DNA of 64,000 nucleotides from Acidithiobacillus sp. AMEEHan (GTDB lineage Bacteria > Pseudomonadota > Gammaproteobacteria > Acidithiobacillales > Acidithiobacillaceae). Where the stretch lies: positions 990,001 through 1,054,000 of the forward strand of contig NZ_CP118747.1 in NCBI RefSeq assembly GCF_030996345.1. The letters run 5' to 3'. The notes beneath the pieces were generated by a model that saw only the letters and a program-made list of their open reading frames with translations, did not search any database and had not been told where the DNA came from. Numbering within the stretch: the stretch's first letter is position 1; the number at the start of each line of letters is the position of its first letter. A program made the position numbers and the translations under genes. Of this stretch, positions 38,094-46,568 are shown in pieces.

Positions 38094-39310
38094 AACCCCT
38101 GCATATCGTCGGGGGTGTCTACCAGGAATACTGTGTCCACCCTCGCTGGAACCAGATCTACGGTTCCGCTGGCCGAGCGGCGCTTGCTATTGCCACGCTC
38201 GGCACGCCAGTGGTTCTGCATTCGTACATGAACGACTATGCCGCCCAAATTATTAGAGAAAATAGTGCATGGTTTGGACAATTCAGAATAATGCAGGAAA
38301 AAATACCTGACATTGTTACTTTCAACTATTTGTACGATATGGCGGTGCCGGACATTCGAGGGGTCCCAGTGCAGCCATACGCTCCGATGTGCGTGACTGA
38401 GGATAAGGTTGTTCGTTTCGGCATGCTCGAAGGTGACGCAGTAGTGAAAGCCGATTGGGTGGTTTACGACCCTCAGAACGCACATAAGGGGATACCATTC
38501 GGTGCTAATGGATCAACTGCCAATCACCTTGCTCTTGTCTTAAATACTTACGAAGCTGGCAAGATGGCTAATATGCTGGGTGGGCATCCGTCCAAGATAG
38601 CGCCCGTGCTCGCGGACCAACAATGTGCGGAAGTAGTTGTGATAAAAATGGGGCCGGAAGGCGCTTTCGTTTGGACCCCAGATGAGGCCGTGCAGGTACC
38701 AGCATTTAGAACAAGCAGTGTCTGGAAAATCGGCTCAGGCGATTGCTTCGTCGCTCACTTCGCAAACGCGTGGATGCACGACGGTAAAACACCAAGATTG
38801 GCTGCGGAAGCGGCATCTTTAGCTACAGCCTATTACTGTGAGACACAAGGCTTCCCAACTGCAGATATTCTTGCGACGAAAAGATTTCCTGTCGTGCGGC
38901 CTTCTATCGCCTATATCGAAGGTAGACGCCTACAGGTCTATTTGGCTGGACCATTCTTCGATTTGGCACAGGTATGGATGGTAGAACAAGCACGCGCTAA
39001 TCTGCAACACATGGGGTTACGTGTATTATCTCCGTACCACGACATCGGGCTCGGTAGCGCTTGGGATGTTGTTGCCAGCGACCTCAAAGGCATCCAAGAA
39101 TCAGACTTGGTTCTGGCCATTACCGACGGTCTTGATGCGGGAACAGTTTACGAAATTGGTTATGCGCGGGCGTTAAACAAGCCCGTTATCGTGTATAGCG
39201 AGCGGCACAAAGGTGAAGCACTGAAGATGATGGAAGGGTCCGGATGCATCATCTGTAATAACTACACCACCGCGCTTTACTCGACCCTATGGGAGGCGGT
39301 CACAATATGA
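38090..39310 (+). CDS. fusion of a PfkB-type kinase and a nucleoside 2-deoxyribosyltransferase
   Basis: The 406-residue protein has two parts. Residues 1 to about 285 form a PfkB/ribokinase fold, with the substrate region near the N-terminus and the anion-hole motif KIGSGDCFVAHFANA. Residues about 290-406 form a nucleoside 2-deoxyribosyltransferase domain with VYLAGPFFDLAQ, the aspartate in ESDLVLAITDG and the catalytic glutamate in DAGTVYEIGYARAL. The pair suggests handling of a (deoxy)nucleoside or base. ATG 38090 overlaps the previous stop; the frame upstream to 38009 lies inside the previous gene. The stop overlaps queC-like ATG 39307. Confidence 0.88.
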   Translation: MKPLHIVGGVYQEYCVHPRWNQIYGSAGRAALAIATLGTPVVLHSYMNDYAAQIIRENSAWFGQFRIMQEKIPDIVTFNYLYDMAVPDIRGVPVQPYAPMCVTEDKVVRFGMLEGDAVVKADWVVYDPQNAHKGIPFGANGSTANHLALVLNTYEAGKMANMLGGHPSKIAPVLADQQCAEVVVIKMGPEGAFVWTPDEAVQVPAFRTSSVWKIGSGDCFVAHFANAWMHDGKTPRLAAEAASLATAYYCETQGFPTADILATKRFPVVRPSIAYIEGRRLQVYLAGPFFDLAQVWMVEQARANLQHMGLRVLSPYHDIGLGSAWDVVASDLKGIQESDLVLAITDGLDAGTVYEIGYARALNKPVIVYSERHKGEALKMMEGSGCIICNNYTTALYSTLWEAVTI

Positions 39311-39915
39311 AGACCGGGTTACTCTTATCTGGCGGCATGGATTCCATTTCAATCGCTTGGTGGAAACGGCCGCAATGGGCGGCGACAATCGACTATGGTC
39401 AGAAGGCCGCTGCCGCCGAAAAGCGCTCAGCGGCCCAGATCTGCAAGGTTCTCCGCATTGAGCACGAAGTCATTACCGTAGACTGCAGCGCACTCGGTTC
39501 TGGGGATATGGCTAACACCGCCCCTAATGCTCATGCGACAACTTCAGACTGGTGGCCCTATCGCAATCAGCTTCTTATTACGCTTGCCTGTATGCGAGCC
39601 ATCTCACGCGAAGTGCAGACGCTCTATATCGGGACAGTAAAATCCGACGGTGAGAGTCATCGTGATGGCACACCAGAGTTCGTGAGACGTATGGATGACC
39701 TGTTAGCCTCCCAAGAAGGAGTTCTTCATATTGTCGCGCCAGCCATCGAATACACAACAGCAGAGCTTGTTAGGACAGCTGCAGTGCCCCCGGGTTTATT
39801 AGCCTGGGCACATAGCTGCCATAAAGCTGAAATCGCCTGCGGCAATTGCCGTGGCTGCAACAAGTACCTCGCCACATTTGCTGAGCTTGGGTCGGAATAC
39901 TCGAGTGTTGCCTGA
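39307..39915 (+). CDS. QueC-like 7-cyano-7-deazaguanine synthase-family protein
   Basis: QueC converts 7-carboxy-7-deazaguanine to preQ0 with ATP and ammonia. The 202-residue protein (QueC: about 230) keeps the PP-loop LLSGGMDSISIAW, the YRNQLLITLA segment and the four-cysteine zinc site HSCHKAEIACGNCRGCNKY. It is not in a queuosine operon (no queD, queE or queF). Divergent QueC homologues are established components of QatABCD and type IV CBASS defence systems, which fits the other genes here better than tRNA modification. It is coupled to its neighbours by ATGA overlaps. Confidence 0.88.
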   Translation: MKTGLLLSGGMDSISIAWWKRPQWAATIDYGQKAAAAEKRSAAQICKVLRIEHEVITVDCSALGSGDMANTAPNAHATTSDWWPYRNQLLITLACMRAISREVQTLYIGTVKSDGESHRDGTPEFVRRMDDLLASQEGVLHIVAPAIEYTTAELVRTAAVPPGLLAWAHSCHKAEIACGNCRGCNKYLATFAELGSEYSSVA

Positions 39916-40567
39916 CCCAGTGCCACGCGCGCAGCCAGCGAGATACCAGCCGTTTGTATGGCCATCTGGTGCATGGCTGCGGCTCATGCCACGGAACGAA
40001 TCACTTGAGTTGGACTTAGTCGCGCTGTTAGAGCGACGACAGACTCGGAGGGGCTTTAAGAAACCAATAGACGACGAAAAATTGGGTGAGTTCTTCTGGC
40101 TATCATGCCGCAGTCGTAGTTCTCATTCCAGTCCCTTCGGTCCTGACCAAGAGTCTCGAGTCCACCCATCAGCAGGTGCATTGCATCCTATCCACGTGCT
40201 CGTGTCTCGGAGCGCTGGGCCTTGGATGCGGTACGACCCGGTGGAGCATGCGCTCATTGAACTGCCCGGATCGACCAACAGTGCTGCAGCAGGCCGAAAT
40301 GCTGCTAACCGTATTTTCAATCTGAACCAAGGTGTGCTTCTTGGGCTCGTGGCCGAGCCTGGGAAGACCGAAGCTAAGTATGATAACCATGAAACGCTAG
40401 TGTGGCGAGACGCCGGCGTATTGCTAGGCTACATGTCCCTCATTGCCGAAGCACTCCATCTGGATTTTTGCCCACTTGGTATTACAGGACAGACGCATCT
40501 GACGGACTTTCTCCCTGAAGCTTCCCGGTTACAAGCCGCTGGGTTGGCAGTTCTGGGGGCAGATTGA
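39905..40567 (+). CDS. nitroreductase/SagB-like flavin oxidoreductase
   Basis: The 220-residue protein has the nitroreductase pattern: ERRQTRRGFKKPIDDEKLGEF, RVHPSAGALHPIHVLVS, and VWRDAGVLLGYMSLIAEALH with CPLGITG near the C-terminus. It is closest in layout to SagB/ThcOx-type FMN enzymes that oxidise peptide heterocycles. The likely start is GTG 39905, overlapping the QueC-like gene; no clear ribosome site is seen, so coupling is probable. Its stop is 9 bp from the convergent glycosylase gene. In this set it may reduce or oxidise a base or peptide adduct; the role is unknown. Confidence 0.8.
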   Translation: MLPDPVPRAQPARYQPFVWPSGAWLRLMPRNESLELDLVALLERRQTRRGFKKPIDDEKLGEFFWLSCRSRSSHSSPFGPDQESRVHPSAGALHPIHVLVSRSAGPWMRYDPVEHALIELPGSTNSAAAGRNAANRIFNLNQGVLLGLVAEPGKTEAKYDNHETLVWRDAGVLLGYMSLIAEALHLDFCPLGITGQTHLTDFLPEASRLQAAGLAVLGAD

Positions 40568-40575
40568 GTATACCG

Positions 40576-41403
40576 TTAGATTAAAGTTGCTTGAACCTGC
40601 CTATTTTCCTGTTTTCGCTGCCTGCGATTCATTCTTTTCGGAGTTTCGCTTAGTTGGTTGATCAGAACGCGAGCCATCCTGAGTGAAGAAGCCATTTCGT
40701 ACCAAATCACAGCATCAAGCTCGGAAGCTCGGACACCGAGTGCTTGGCTGAATTGCAGGAACAGCGATTCAAGCTCAAAGTAGTGCCGTTCAACAGTAAG
40801 GCCTTGTGGGAAAATACCTATCGATCGCCCTACGCGCATGATGTGGATATCCAAAATAGCTACGTCGTCAGCATCCATCCAGTTGCGGGCAATCCACGAA
40901 GCGGTTTTTGGCCCGATGCCCGGTAGTTGCATGAGCCAGTCGCGTAACTGCTTTCCGGACGGGAATATGGACGCCGATTGAACCGATCGGAGCGCAGCTG
41001 CTAGGTATCGCGACTTCTGTGCCGGGAAACGATACCGGACTTGACGCTGCCCGACCCGCAAAGGCTCGCGTAACCAAGCTTCGAACTGCTCTTCTGAAGG
41101 CGGTGTCCCGGTAAAAGCTCCAAGTTTGCGTAGCTTCTCATAAGCGGCAATGCCCACAGAGGCAGGAATACCATGTCCACCGAGCAAGCACGCTGCTACT
41201 TCTTCAGAAAGTGTGTTCCCGATCTTATAAGCAGCGGGCTGGCTTACTAACCGCCTAGCTATCACTTGGAATTGCCAGTAAGCTGGGGTCGGGAAAGCGT
41301 CAATGGCTCCCCACCTAACACCATTCATGAGAATAGTATCAGGCGAGGGAATCTCCACATAAATCACTCCCGTTCGAGTGAGGATAGCCGCTGTCTGGGT
41401 CAT
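40576..41403 (-). CDS. HhH-GPD DNA glycosylase/lyase, OGG-like
   Basis: The 275-residue protein has the helix-hairpin-helix and catalytic region of OGG/AlkA-type glycosylases: LMQLPGIGPKTASWIARN with the lysine in GPKTAS, followed by VAILDIHIMRVG with the catalytic aspartate. These enzymes excise modified bases and nick the backbone. The start ATG 41403 overlaps the methylase stop (ATGA), so the two genes are coupled. OGG-like proteins accompany QueC-like proteins in type IV CBASS, which makes the grouping here meaningful. Confidence 0.88.
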   Translation of the reverse strand: MTQTAAILTRTGVIYVEIPSPDTILMNGVRWGAIDAFPTPAYWQFQVIARRLVSQPAAYKIGNTLSEEVAACLLGGHGIPASVGIAAYEKLRKLGAFTGTPPSEEQFEAWLREPLRVGQRQVRYRFPAQKSRYLAAALRSVQSASIFPSGKQLRDWLMQLPGIGPKTASWIARNWMDADDVAILDIHIMRVGRSIGIFPQGLTVERHYFELESLFLQFSQALGVRASELDAVIWYEMASSLRMARVLINQLSETPKRMNRRQRKQENRQVQATLI

Positions 41404-42089
41404 CGCGCCACGCTTTGCACCTTGCTGGAATATTCCTCGTCTAGCCATTGAGAGAAGACCGCCCGTTCGATAGGATCCATGCGTTTAACTTTATCCTGCA
41501 GTCGCTGGAGCCGGCGCTTAGTCGTCTGGCGCGCTCTAAAGTCGGCACCCAGGTACCGGCTATCATGCAGAATCTTGGGCGGTTCGAAGTTAAACCACAG
41601 GGTTTCCTCTCGTACGTCAGTATGAGTTTTGGCGTGAAAAGTACGTGTATGCCATCCAACAAGTGAATCGTTATACAGGTCATTTGCGTATCCCGACAAA
41701 ATGGCCATACAGGGCAAAGACACGAGTAGCGCAATAAGTTGTTTGTGATCCTCGGCAGAGTAATCCAGACTATAGACACGTGTCCTCCGTCGAACCTGCG
41801 GATGATACGGAGGATCCAAATATATCAGTTCATCTCCGTGGAAATCGAAGTGAGCGAGAAAGTCCTCGGCCCTGCTGTGCACAACTTCGACACCTGGTAT
41901 TTCCTCGGCAGACCATGCTGCGATGACCTTTAAATCCGCATCAATCCCAATGTTGCGTATTGCTGGCCGCTTGTGACGCATCACCGCTCCGCCACCAAGG
42001 TGGGTCTCAATGTAGACCGCATGCGGGGGCATCACGTTAATAACGTGCTGGTAAGTCTTTCCTTTGCCGCCAGGGTATCTCATGGACAT
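41400..42089 (-). CDS. D12-class (Dam-like) N6-adenine DNA methyltransferase
   Basis: The 229-residue enzyme has motif I-like YPGGKGKTYQHV at the N-terminus, ETHLGGGAVM, and the catalytic motif IYLDPPYHPQVRR near residue 90. It is smaller than E. coli Dam (278), and the target-recognition part is short. It is first in a two-gene minus-strand unit with the glycosylase. A methylase next to a glycosylase suggests a self/non-self marking pair, with the glycosylase attacking DNA that lacks the mark or bears a foreign base; that is inference. Confidence 0.9.
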   Translation of the reverse strand: MSMRYPGGKGKTYQHVINVMPPHAVYIETHLGGGAVMRHKRPAIRNIGIDADLKVIAAWSAEEIPGVEVVHSRAEDFLAHFDFHGDELIYLDPPYHPQVRRRTRVYSLDYSAEDHKQLIALLVSLPCMAILSGYANDLYNDSLVGWHTRTFHAKTHTDVREETLWFNFEPPKILHDSRYLGADFRARQTTKRRLQRLQDKVKRMDPIERAVFSQWLDEEYSSKVQSVAR

Positions 42090-42122
42090 GAATCATCGTT
42101 AATTATGACGATGATGTCAACA

Positions 42123-42380
42123 CAAGGAGAGTCGCCGTGCTCAGCAAGCCTTTTCGCGCGTCCATGCGCGATCGGCCTTGCGCTGGCGATTGGATAACAG
42201 GCCCCGGACGCCCTGGGGTCACCGGCGTTCCATCCCGCCCTCGTTGGGGCACGGACGGAACACTCGTCTCCCAAATGGCTCGACGGCCACCATGCGGCAC
42301 TGCACGCGCCTGCACTCCCAGCTTGCGCGGTCGCTTCGGCGGATGCAGTACACAGCGTGGCCTGCCGGGGGCTACTCGCC
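42123..42380 (-). repeat. 258-bp inverted-repeat copy B (partner at 21206-21463)
   Basis: This is the reverse-complement copy of the segment at 21206-21463, same length, about 85 percent identical by eye. It lies between the methylase start and the IS21-family left end, which begins at about 42383. Confidence 0.75.
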
Positions 42381-42460
42381 TACGTATTCCGCGCAAAACG
42401 GCCACCCAGTCCAGCTGAAACCGGCCACCCGGAGCGGAGCGACGCCGGGGTGGTTGATGT

Positions 42461-43216
42461 TTACTCCGATTTGCTCTCTTGCGTCAATTTGGGTTTGAGT
42501 TTGCGCAGTGATTCTCCTTTCAGGCTGACTTGGTGGGCATGATGGACAACCCGGTCGAGGATGGCATCGGCCAAGGTGGGATCGCCCAGAGAGTCATGCC
42601 AATGGGCAGCGGGTAGCTAGCTGGTGATGATCGTGGAACGAGTCTGGTACCGGTCATCAAGGATCTCCAGGAGATCTCGACGGCGGTCATCGTCAAGCAA
42701 TGCCAAGCCCCAATCATCAAGGAGGAGAACTTCGACCTTGCCCAGGCTGGCCATGAGCTTGGGGTAACGGCCATCTCCATGAGACACGGCGAGTTCCTCG
42801 AACATCCGGGGGAGCCGATAGTACAGAGCGGTATGCCCCTGTCGACAAGCAGCGTTGGCGAGGGCACAGGCAAGATAGGTCTTGCCCACGCCAGTCGGGC
42901 CGGTGAGGAGGATATTCTGATGTCGCTGGACCCAAGTGCCGGTCAGTAGCTCTCGGAACAAGGTCTTGTCCAAGCCGCGTGCGTGGCGGTAGTCGATATC
43001 CTCGGGGACTGCGGGTTGTTTGAGTCGGGCGCGCCGGAGCCGGCTGCTGGTCGAGCGATTTTGCCGCTCAGCCTTTTCCCGATCGAGCAGTAGCCCCAGA
43101 CGTTCTTCGAAGGTCAGGGCCTCAACGTCGGGGAGAAGGGCCTGCTCGGTTAAAGCCTGGGCCATGCCATGCAGCCGTAAGCGGGTCAGTGTCTCATAGG
43201 TGGGATGGTTCAACAT
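42461..43216 (-). pseudogene. istB: istB ATPase with in-frame stop
   Basis: IstB is the AAA+ helper of IS21 transposition. The frame shows LLTGPTGVGKTYLACAL (Walker A) and VLLLDDWGLALL (Walker B). A TAG at 42617-42619 interrupts the conserved IITSQLPAAHWH region, replacing the usual glutamine codon (CAG to TAG), and the frame then continues to a TAA at 42461. The last 50 residues would be lost. Confidence 0.85.
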
Positions 43217-43227
43217 GCTGCCTCCTG

Positions 43228-44777
43228 TCAGTGGTAGTAGTCGGCACCACGCAGATTGGCGTGGTCGGCGGGAAGATTGGATTGCCCAGGCTTGCGAGGC
43301 TGACGATCCAATTGGTTCTTGAGGATGGAATTCAGGCTACGCCAGCTGATGGATTGCAGCCGGATAGCGCGATCACAGGCGGCTTCCAGCCGATCGGGTC
43401 CGTAGGCCTTGGCAAGGCGCAATATCCCCAGCGCGGCTCGGTAGGCCTGCTGTGGGTGACGGCGCGAACGCAGGAGATGATGGATGACCGCTTGGGTATG
43501 GGGACCAATGCGGGCCGCCCAGTCGAGGAAGCGCTGCGTGTTCCATCCAGCGACCTTCTGGTGCGCCGGGGCAAGATGAGCCTCCTGGGTGCTGTGCTGC
43601 CCCTTGGCAAAGGAACGGGGATGGCTGGCAACGCGCTCCCCCTTGTGGAAGATCTCCACGGTGCCGGTCGTATATCTGGCATCCAGCTTTTGGCGGGCGA
43701 AGCGGTAGGGGACGGAGTAGTAATGGCCAGTGATCTCGACGTGATAGTCGATGCCGACCGTCACCACCTTCCACTCGGCAAACTCATATCGGGTCATTGG
43801 CAAGGGCTTCAAGGCGGGTTGATCGACGGCCAGGAAGACACTGTGGCGGGAGCCTGGCAGCTTCTGGAAGGGGTGCGCGTTCAGAGCGATCACCAGGGGC
43901 CGAATGGCGCCGTTGAGCTCCAGCAAACTGAAGAATTCCCGGTGCCGAAGACGCGCCAAAACCCAACGCTGTGCCAAGAGAACCCCGGCCTCGACCTTCG
44001 CTTTGTCCCGCGGTTTACGGACGCGCGCTGGTAAGATCGCCGTATCGTAGTGCCGCGCCAGATCCAGGTAGCTGGGGTTCAGCTCAGGCTCATAGAAATT
44101 GGGGTGGAGAACACCGCTTTTGAGGTTGTCTGGGACGAGCAATTCCGGTACACCGCCCAGAAAGTCGAAACAGCGGACATGCGAGGCAATCCAATCGGCC
44201 AGCCCTTGGGTCCATGTTGCCTCGACGAAGGTGTAATTTGACGCCCCCAGAACCGCAAGGAAGATCTGAGCCTGACGAATCTCTCCGGTACCCGGGTCAA
44301 TGACCGGCACCGTTTGCCCACTATAGTCCACAAAGAGCCGCTCCCCGGGAGCGTGGCGCTGACGGAGCGTTACCGGCAACGACTTGGCGTAGGCCCGGTA
44401 ATGGTCACAGAAGGCGCTGTACTGGTAGCCATCGGGTGGTGCTCCCGGTACTCCTGCCAGAGTAGTTGCAGGGTGACGCCCTTGCGTCCCATCTCTTGGT
44501 GAATGGTCGCCCAGTCTGGCTCCGACCGCTGCACCTGAGACGGGGGCGGAGGTGGAAACAAAAGACCTTCCAGAGCTTGCTCTGTCAACTCCAGAGGCAA
44601 TGGCCAACCAAGGCCGGCTGCCTGGGCACGCCGGAGATACTCACTGACCGTGGACCGACTGATTCCAACGGCGCGCGCAATCTCTCTTTTGGAGAGGCGA
44701 CGGTTACAGTGTAACCGTAAAACTTCCGTAATCTTCCGCATGGGTAACCTCGTATTAGGCATGGCAGTCCTCGGCAA
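43228..44777 (-). pseudogene. istA: istA transposase with frameshift
   Basis: IstA is the DDE transposase of IS21. The N-terminal frame (44777 down to about 44440) has a helix-turn-helix ISRSTVSEYLRRAQAAGL. At the EYREHHP/DGYQYSAF junction, near 44435, the reading shifts into the second frame, which carries GERLFVDYSG (first Asp), LVPDNLKSGV (second Asp) and KAKVEAGVLLAQRW (Glu). A single-base change is enough to explain it, so the element is probably dead unless frameshifting is used. Confidence 0.8.
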
Positions 44778-44921
44778 AAATGCCTTAGACCGCCGGGGTT
44801 ACCCCGCACGTCGCTTCCCCTCCCTCAAGTGGCCGGATTCCCGCGGAATCGGTGGCCGGTTTGCGCTGGAACAGGTGGCCGGTTTGCCGCGGAATCAGTG
44901 GCCGATTTCACATGGAATACG

Positions 44922-45254
44922 CACCCGACAGGATACGGGCGCACGCAGCGATCTGCTTCATGGCGCTGATTCTACATCGGGTTATGCGCAGTCGATTACG
45001 TGCGAGCCACACCGGGCTGACGCCGGAACGAGCCTTGGAGCAACTCCACCGCATTCAGCATCACCGAGTTCGTCTCAATGGTGCCCCACCCGTATCCGGG
45101 GTGTCTTCTATCCAGGAATGTCAAAGCGAGGTACTGCATGCCCTCCGGGTAAAAAAACCAACAGCGTCTCAGCAACTGACGCTGTTGTAGTGGAGCGTTT
45201 TGAAATCGCTATTAGCAATATCAATGGGTTGCGAGATTAACTGTCGAATTCGGG
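44922..45254 (+). pseudogene. 3' remnant of an IS1634-family element
   Basis: From CCGACAGGATACG onward the sequence matches the end of the intact copy (from about 59070): ICFMALILHRVMRS, ASHTGLTPERALEQLH and a terminal ASQQLTLL, then the inverted-repeat end GTCGAATTCGGG at 45243-45254. It keeps 13 extra codons near the C-terminus (ECQSEVLHALRVK) that the intact copy lacks. The 5' part is gone, replaced by the IS21 element. Confidence 0.9.
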
Positions 45255-45445
45255 CGCGCCCAGTCCACTCGGCTGTATGTGGGACCAGTGACCCGGTGCA
45301 CTGAATCTACAAATCGGGACGCCGAGCACTGGACATCGAATGTCGACTGCAGGGAAATCATGCAAACAGCTTGCTCCCCAAACGACGCGGGCCGCACTGA
45401 GCACGCCGGGTAAACCGCTGATTGATTCACCGCCTACACAATTCC

Positions 45446-45679
45446 CTAGAGAGATTCCCCATCAGTATCTTCCCCCGTAGAATCGACATCTGACATCTCT
45501 TCCCAATCATCTTTGACTCGTGGCCGCGCCAGCTCAATCACCATCTGGAGATAGGCCTCCAGAAGCAAAGTATCCAGGATCTGCTCTGGCGTCATCCGCC
45601 AGCGTTTTGCCAGTTCATCCAGGCAATGCTGACGCCAACGTGCATCTCGCGCGTAATCTAGTGATACGATCTTTCGCAT
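45446..45679 (-). CDS. small hypothetical protein downstream of a PilZ gene
   Basis: The 77-residue acidic protein starts MRKIVSLDYARDARW and has an amphipathic helical middle (QILDTLLLEAYLQMVIELA) and an acidic tail. I do not recognise a family. It starts 3 bp after the end of the PilZ gene on the same strand, so it is co-transcribed and may work with it. The 190 bp between its end and the IS1634 remnant hold nothing I can identify. Confidence 0.6.
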   Translation of the reverse strand: MRKIVSLDYARDARWRQHCLDELAKRWRMTPEQILDTLLLEAYLQMVIELARPRVKDDWEEMSDVDSTGEDTDGESL

Positions 45680-45682
45680 AAC

Positions 45683-46456
45683 TTAAAACACACTGCCGGA
45701 AAACCGATCGCGTGCGGAGTCCGCCACCTTTTTGATCTGTTCGGCTTTTTTGCAGAGGTACAGATGCTCGGCTTTCCGCCGCTGTGCCTCAGTCAGATTA
45801 AAGTAAATGCCGTACAAATAAGGGTAGATCGGGTGGGTGATGCGCTCCCGCCGTGCCACGGTAGCAACGGTTTCGCAATTCCCGCATTCCGGAATCTCGA
45901 ACTCCACCAACACCATTTCTCCAGGCTCCAGGAAGTCATGATCCAAGAAAATCGAGGCTCCCCCAAGGCTGAAGTCGTGCAGCTTGCCATAGAGTGTCCT
46001 GCCATTCTTGGACCGCATCAGGATGTTCCCTTCAATCGGTATTCGCCGTTGCTTACGAGCGCTTCTGGCAAGCACCCGGGTGGGCAGTTCAAAATGGTGC
46101 AGACCTTCGCCAGAATACTTCCAGTCCGCAAAGAACCCCAAAATTTGTGGCCGTGCCAGCAGGAAGATGAGTGGCTTACGTAGCTTTTTCTCTTCACCGA
46201 AGGAGGGACCGGCCGGCTCTAGTAGAAACTCTTTTCCTTCCCAGCGCAGAAAGTGGCACAGGGTACCGTTGGCTCCCGGGTCCGGGGTGTAAAAAATGGC
46301 ACTTTGCCCATTTGCTGCCCCCAAGTCTTCCGGATTGGGTAATAAGAGTTCGCGGGATCCTGATAGGAATGTAAGTGCCAGGAACTCGACCAAGGGTAAG
46401 TCCCCCCGGCTAGGGAGCAGTAAGGCCAACTCCGTATCGTCTTCGCTAAGAGGCAA
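45683..46456 (-). CDS. PilZ-domain protein (cyclic di-GMP effector), paralogue 1
   Basis: The 257-residue protein has an N-terminal YcgR-like domain and a C-terminal PilZ domain with the two c-di-GMP motifs: RKQRR near residue 135 and DFSLGGAS near residue 165. The tail AEHLYLCKKAEQIKKVADSA closely matches the tail of the paralogue at 47662-48432, so the two arose by duplication. PilZ proteins read c-di-GMP to change motility, adhesion or exopolysaccharide. It is separated from the CZB chemoreceptor gene by about 110 bp on the same strand. Confidence 0.88.
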   Translation of the reverse strand: MPLSEDDTELALLLPSRGDLPLVEFLALTFLSGSRELLLPNPEDLGAANGQSAIFYTPDPGANGTLCHFLRWEGKEFLLEPAGPSFGEEKKLRKPLIFLLARPQILGFFADWKYSGEGLHHFELPTRVLARSARKQRRIPIEGNILMRSKNGRTLYGKLHDFSLGGASIFLDHDFLEPGEMVLVEFEIPECGNCETVATVARRERITHPIYPYLYGIYFNLTEAQRRKAEHLYLCKKAEQIKKVADSARDRFSGSVF

Positions 46457-46568
46457 ACCAGATATTCCTATAAATTTATATAAAATATTACCAAATATTC
46501 CCCAACGTGCGGATTCTACTCCGCCTTGCTGAAAAATGCAATGGACAAAAAGGTCTGTTTCTGCTACC

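Larger units (their letters stand above)
42383..44921 (-). mobile_element. IS21-family insertion sequence, inactivated
   Basis: The element is about 2.5 kb with istA and istB on the minus strand. The ends share CGTATTCC and then CGGCCAC repeats (GCAAAACGGCCACC at the left; GAAATCGGCCACTG and GCAAACCGGCCACC read inward at the right), the multiple terminal repeats typical of IS21. It has landed in or next to an IS1634-family element, whose 3' end follows directly at 44922. Both genes are damaged. Confidence 0.85.

Noticed and set aside
37773-42089. Complete type IV CBASS or QatABCD locus
   Set aside because: No CD-NTase, TGT, QatA-type ATPase or TatD nuclease is encoded in the window, so only a related, distinct module can be claimed.
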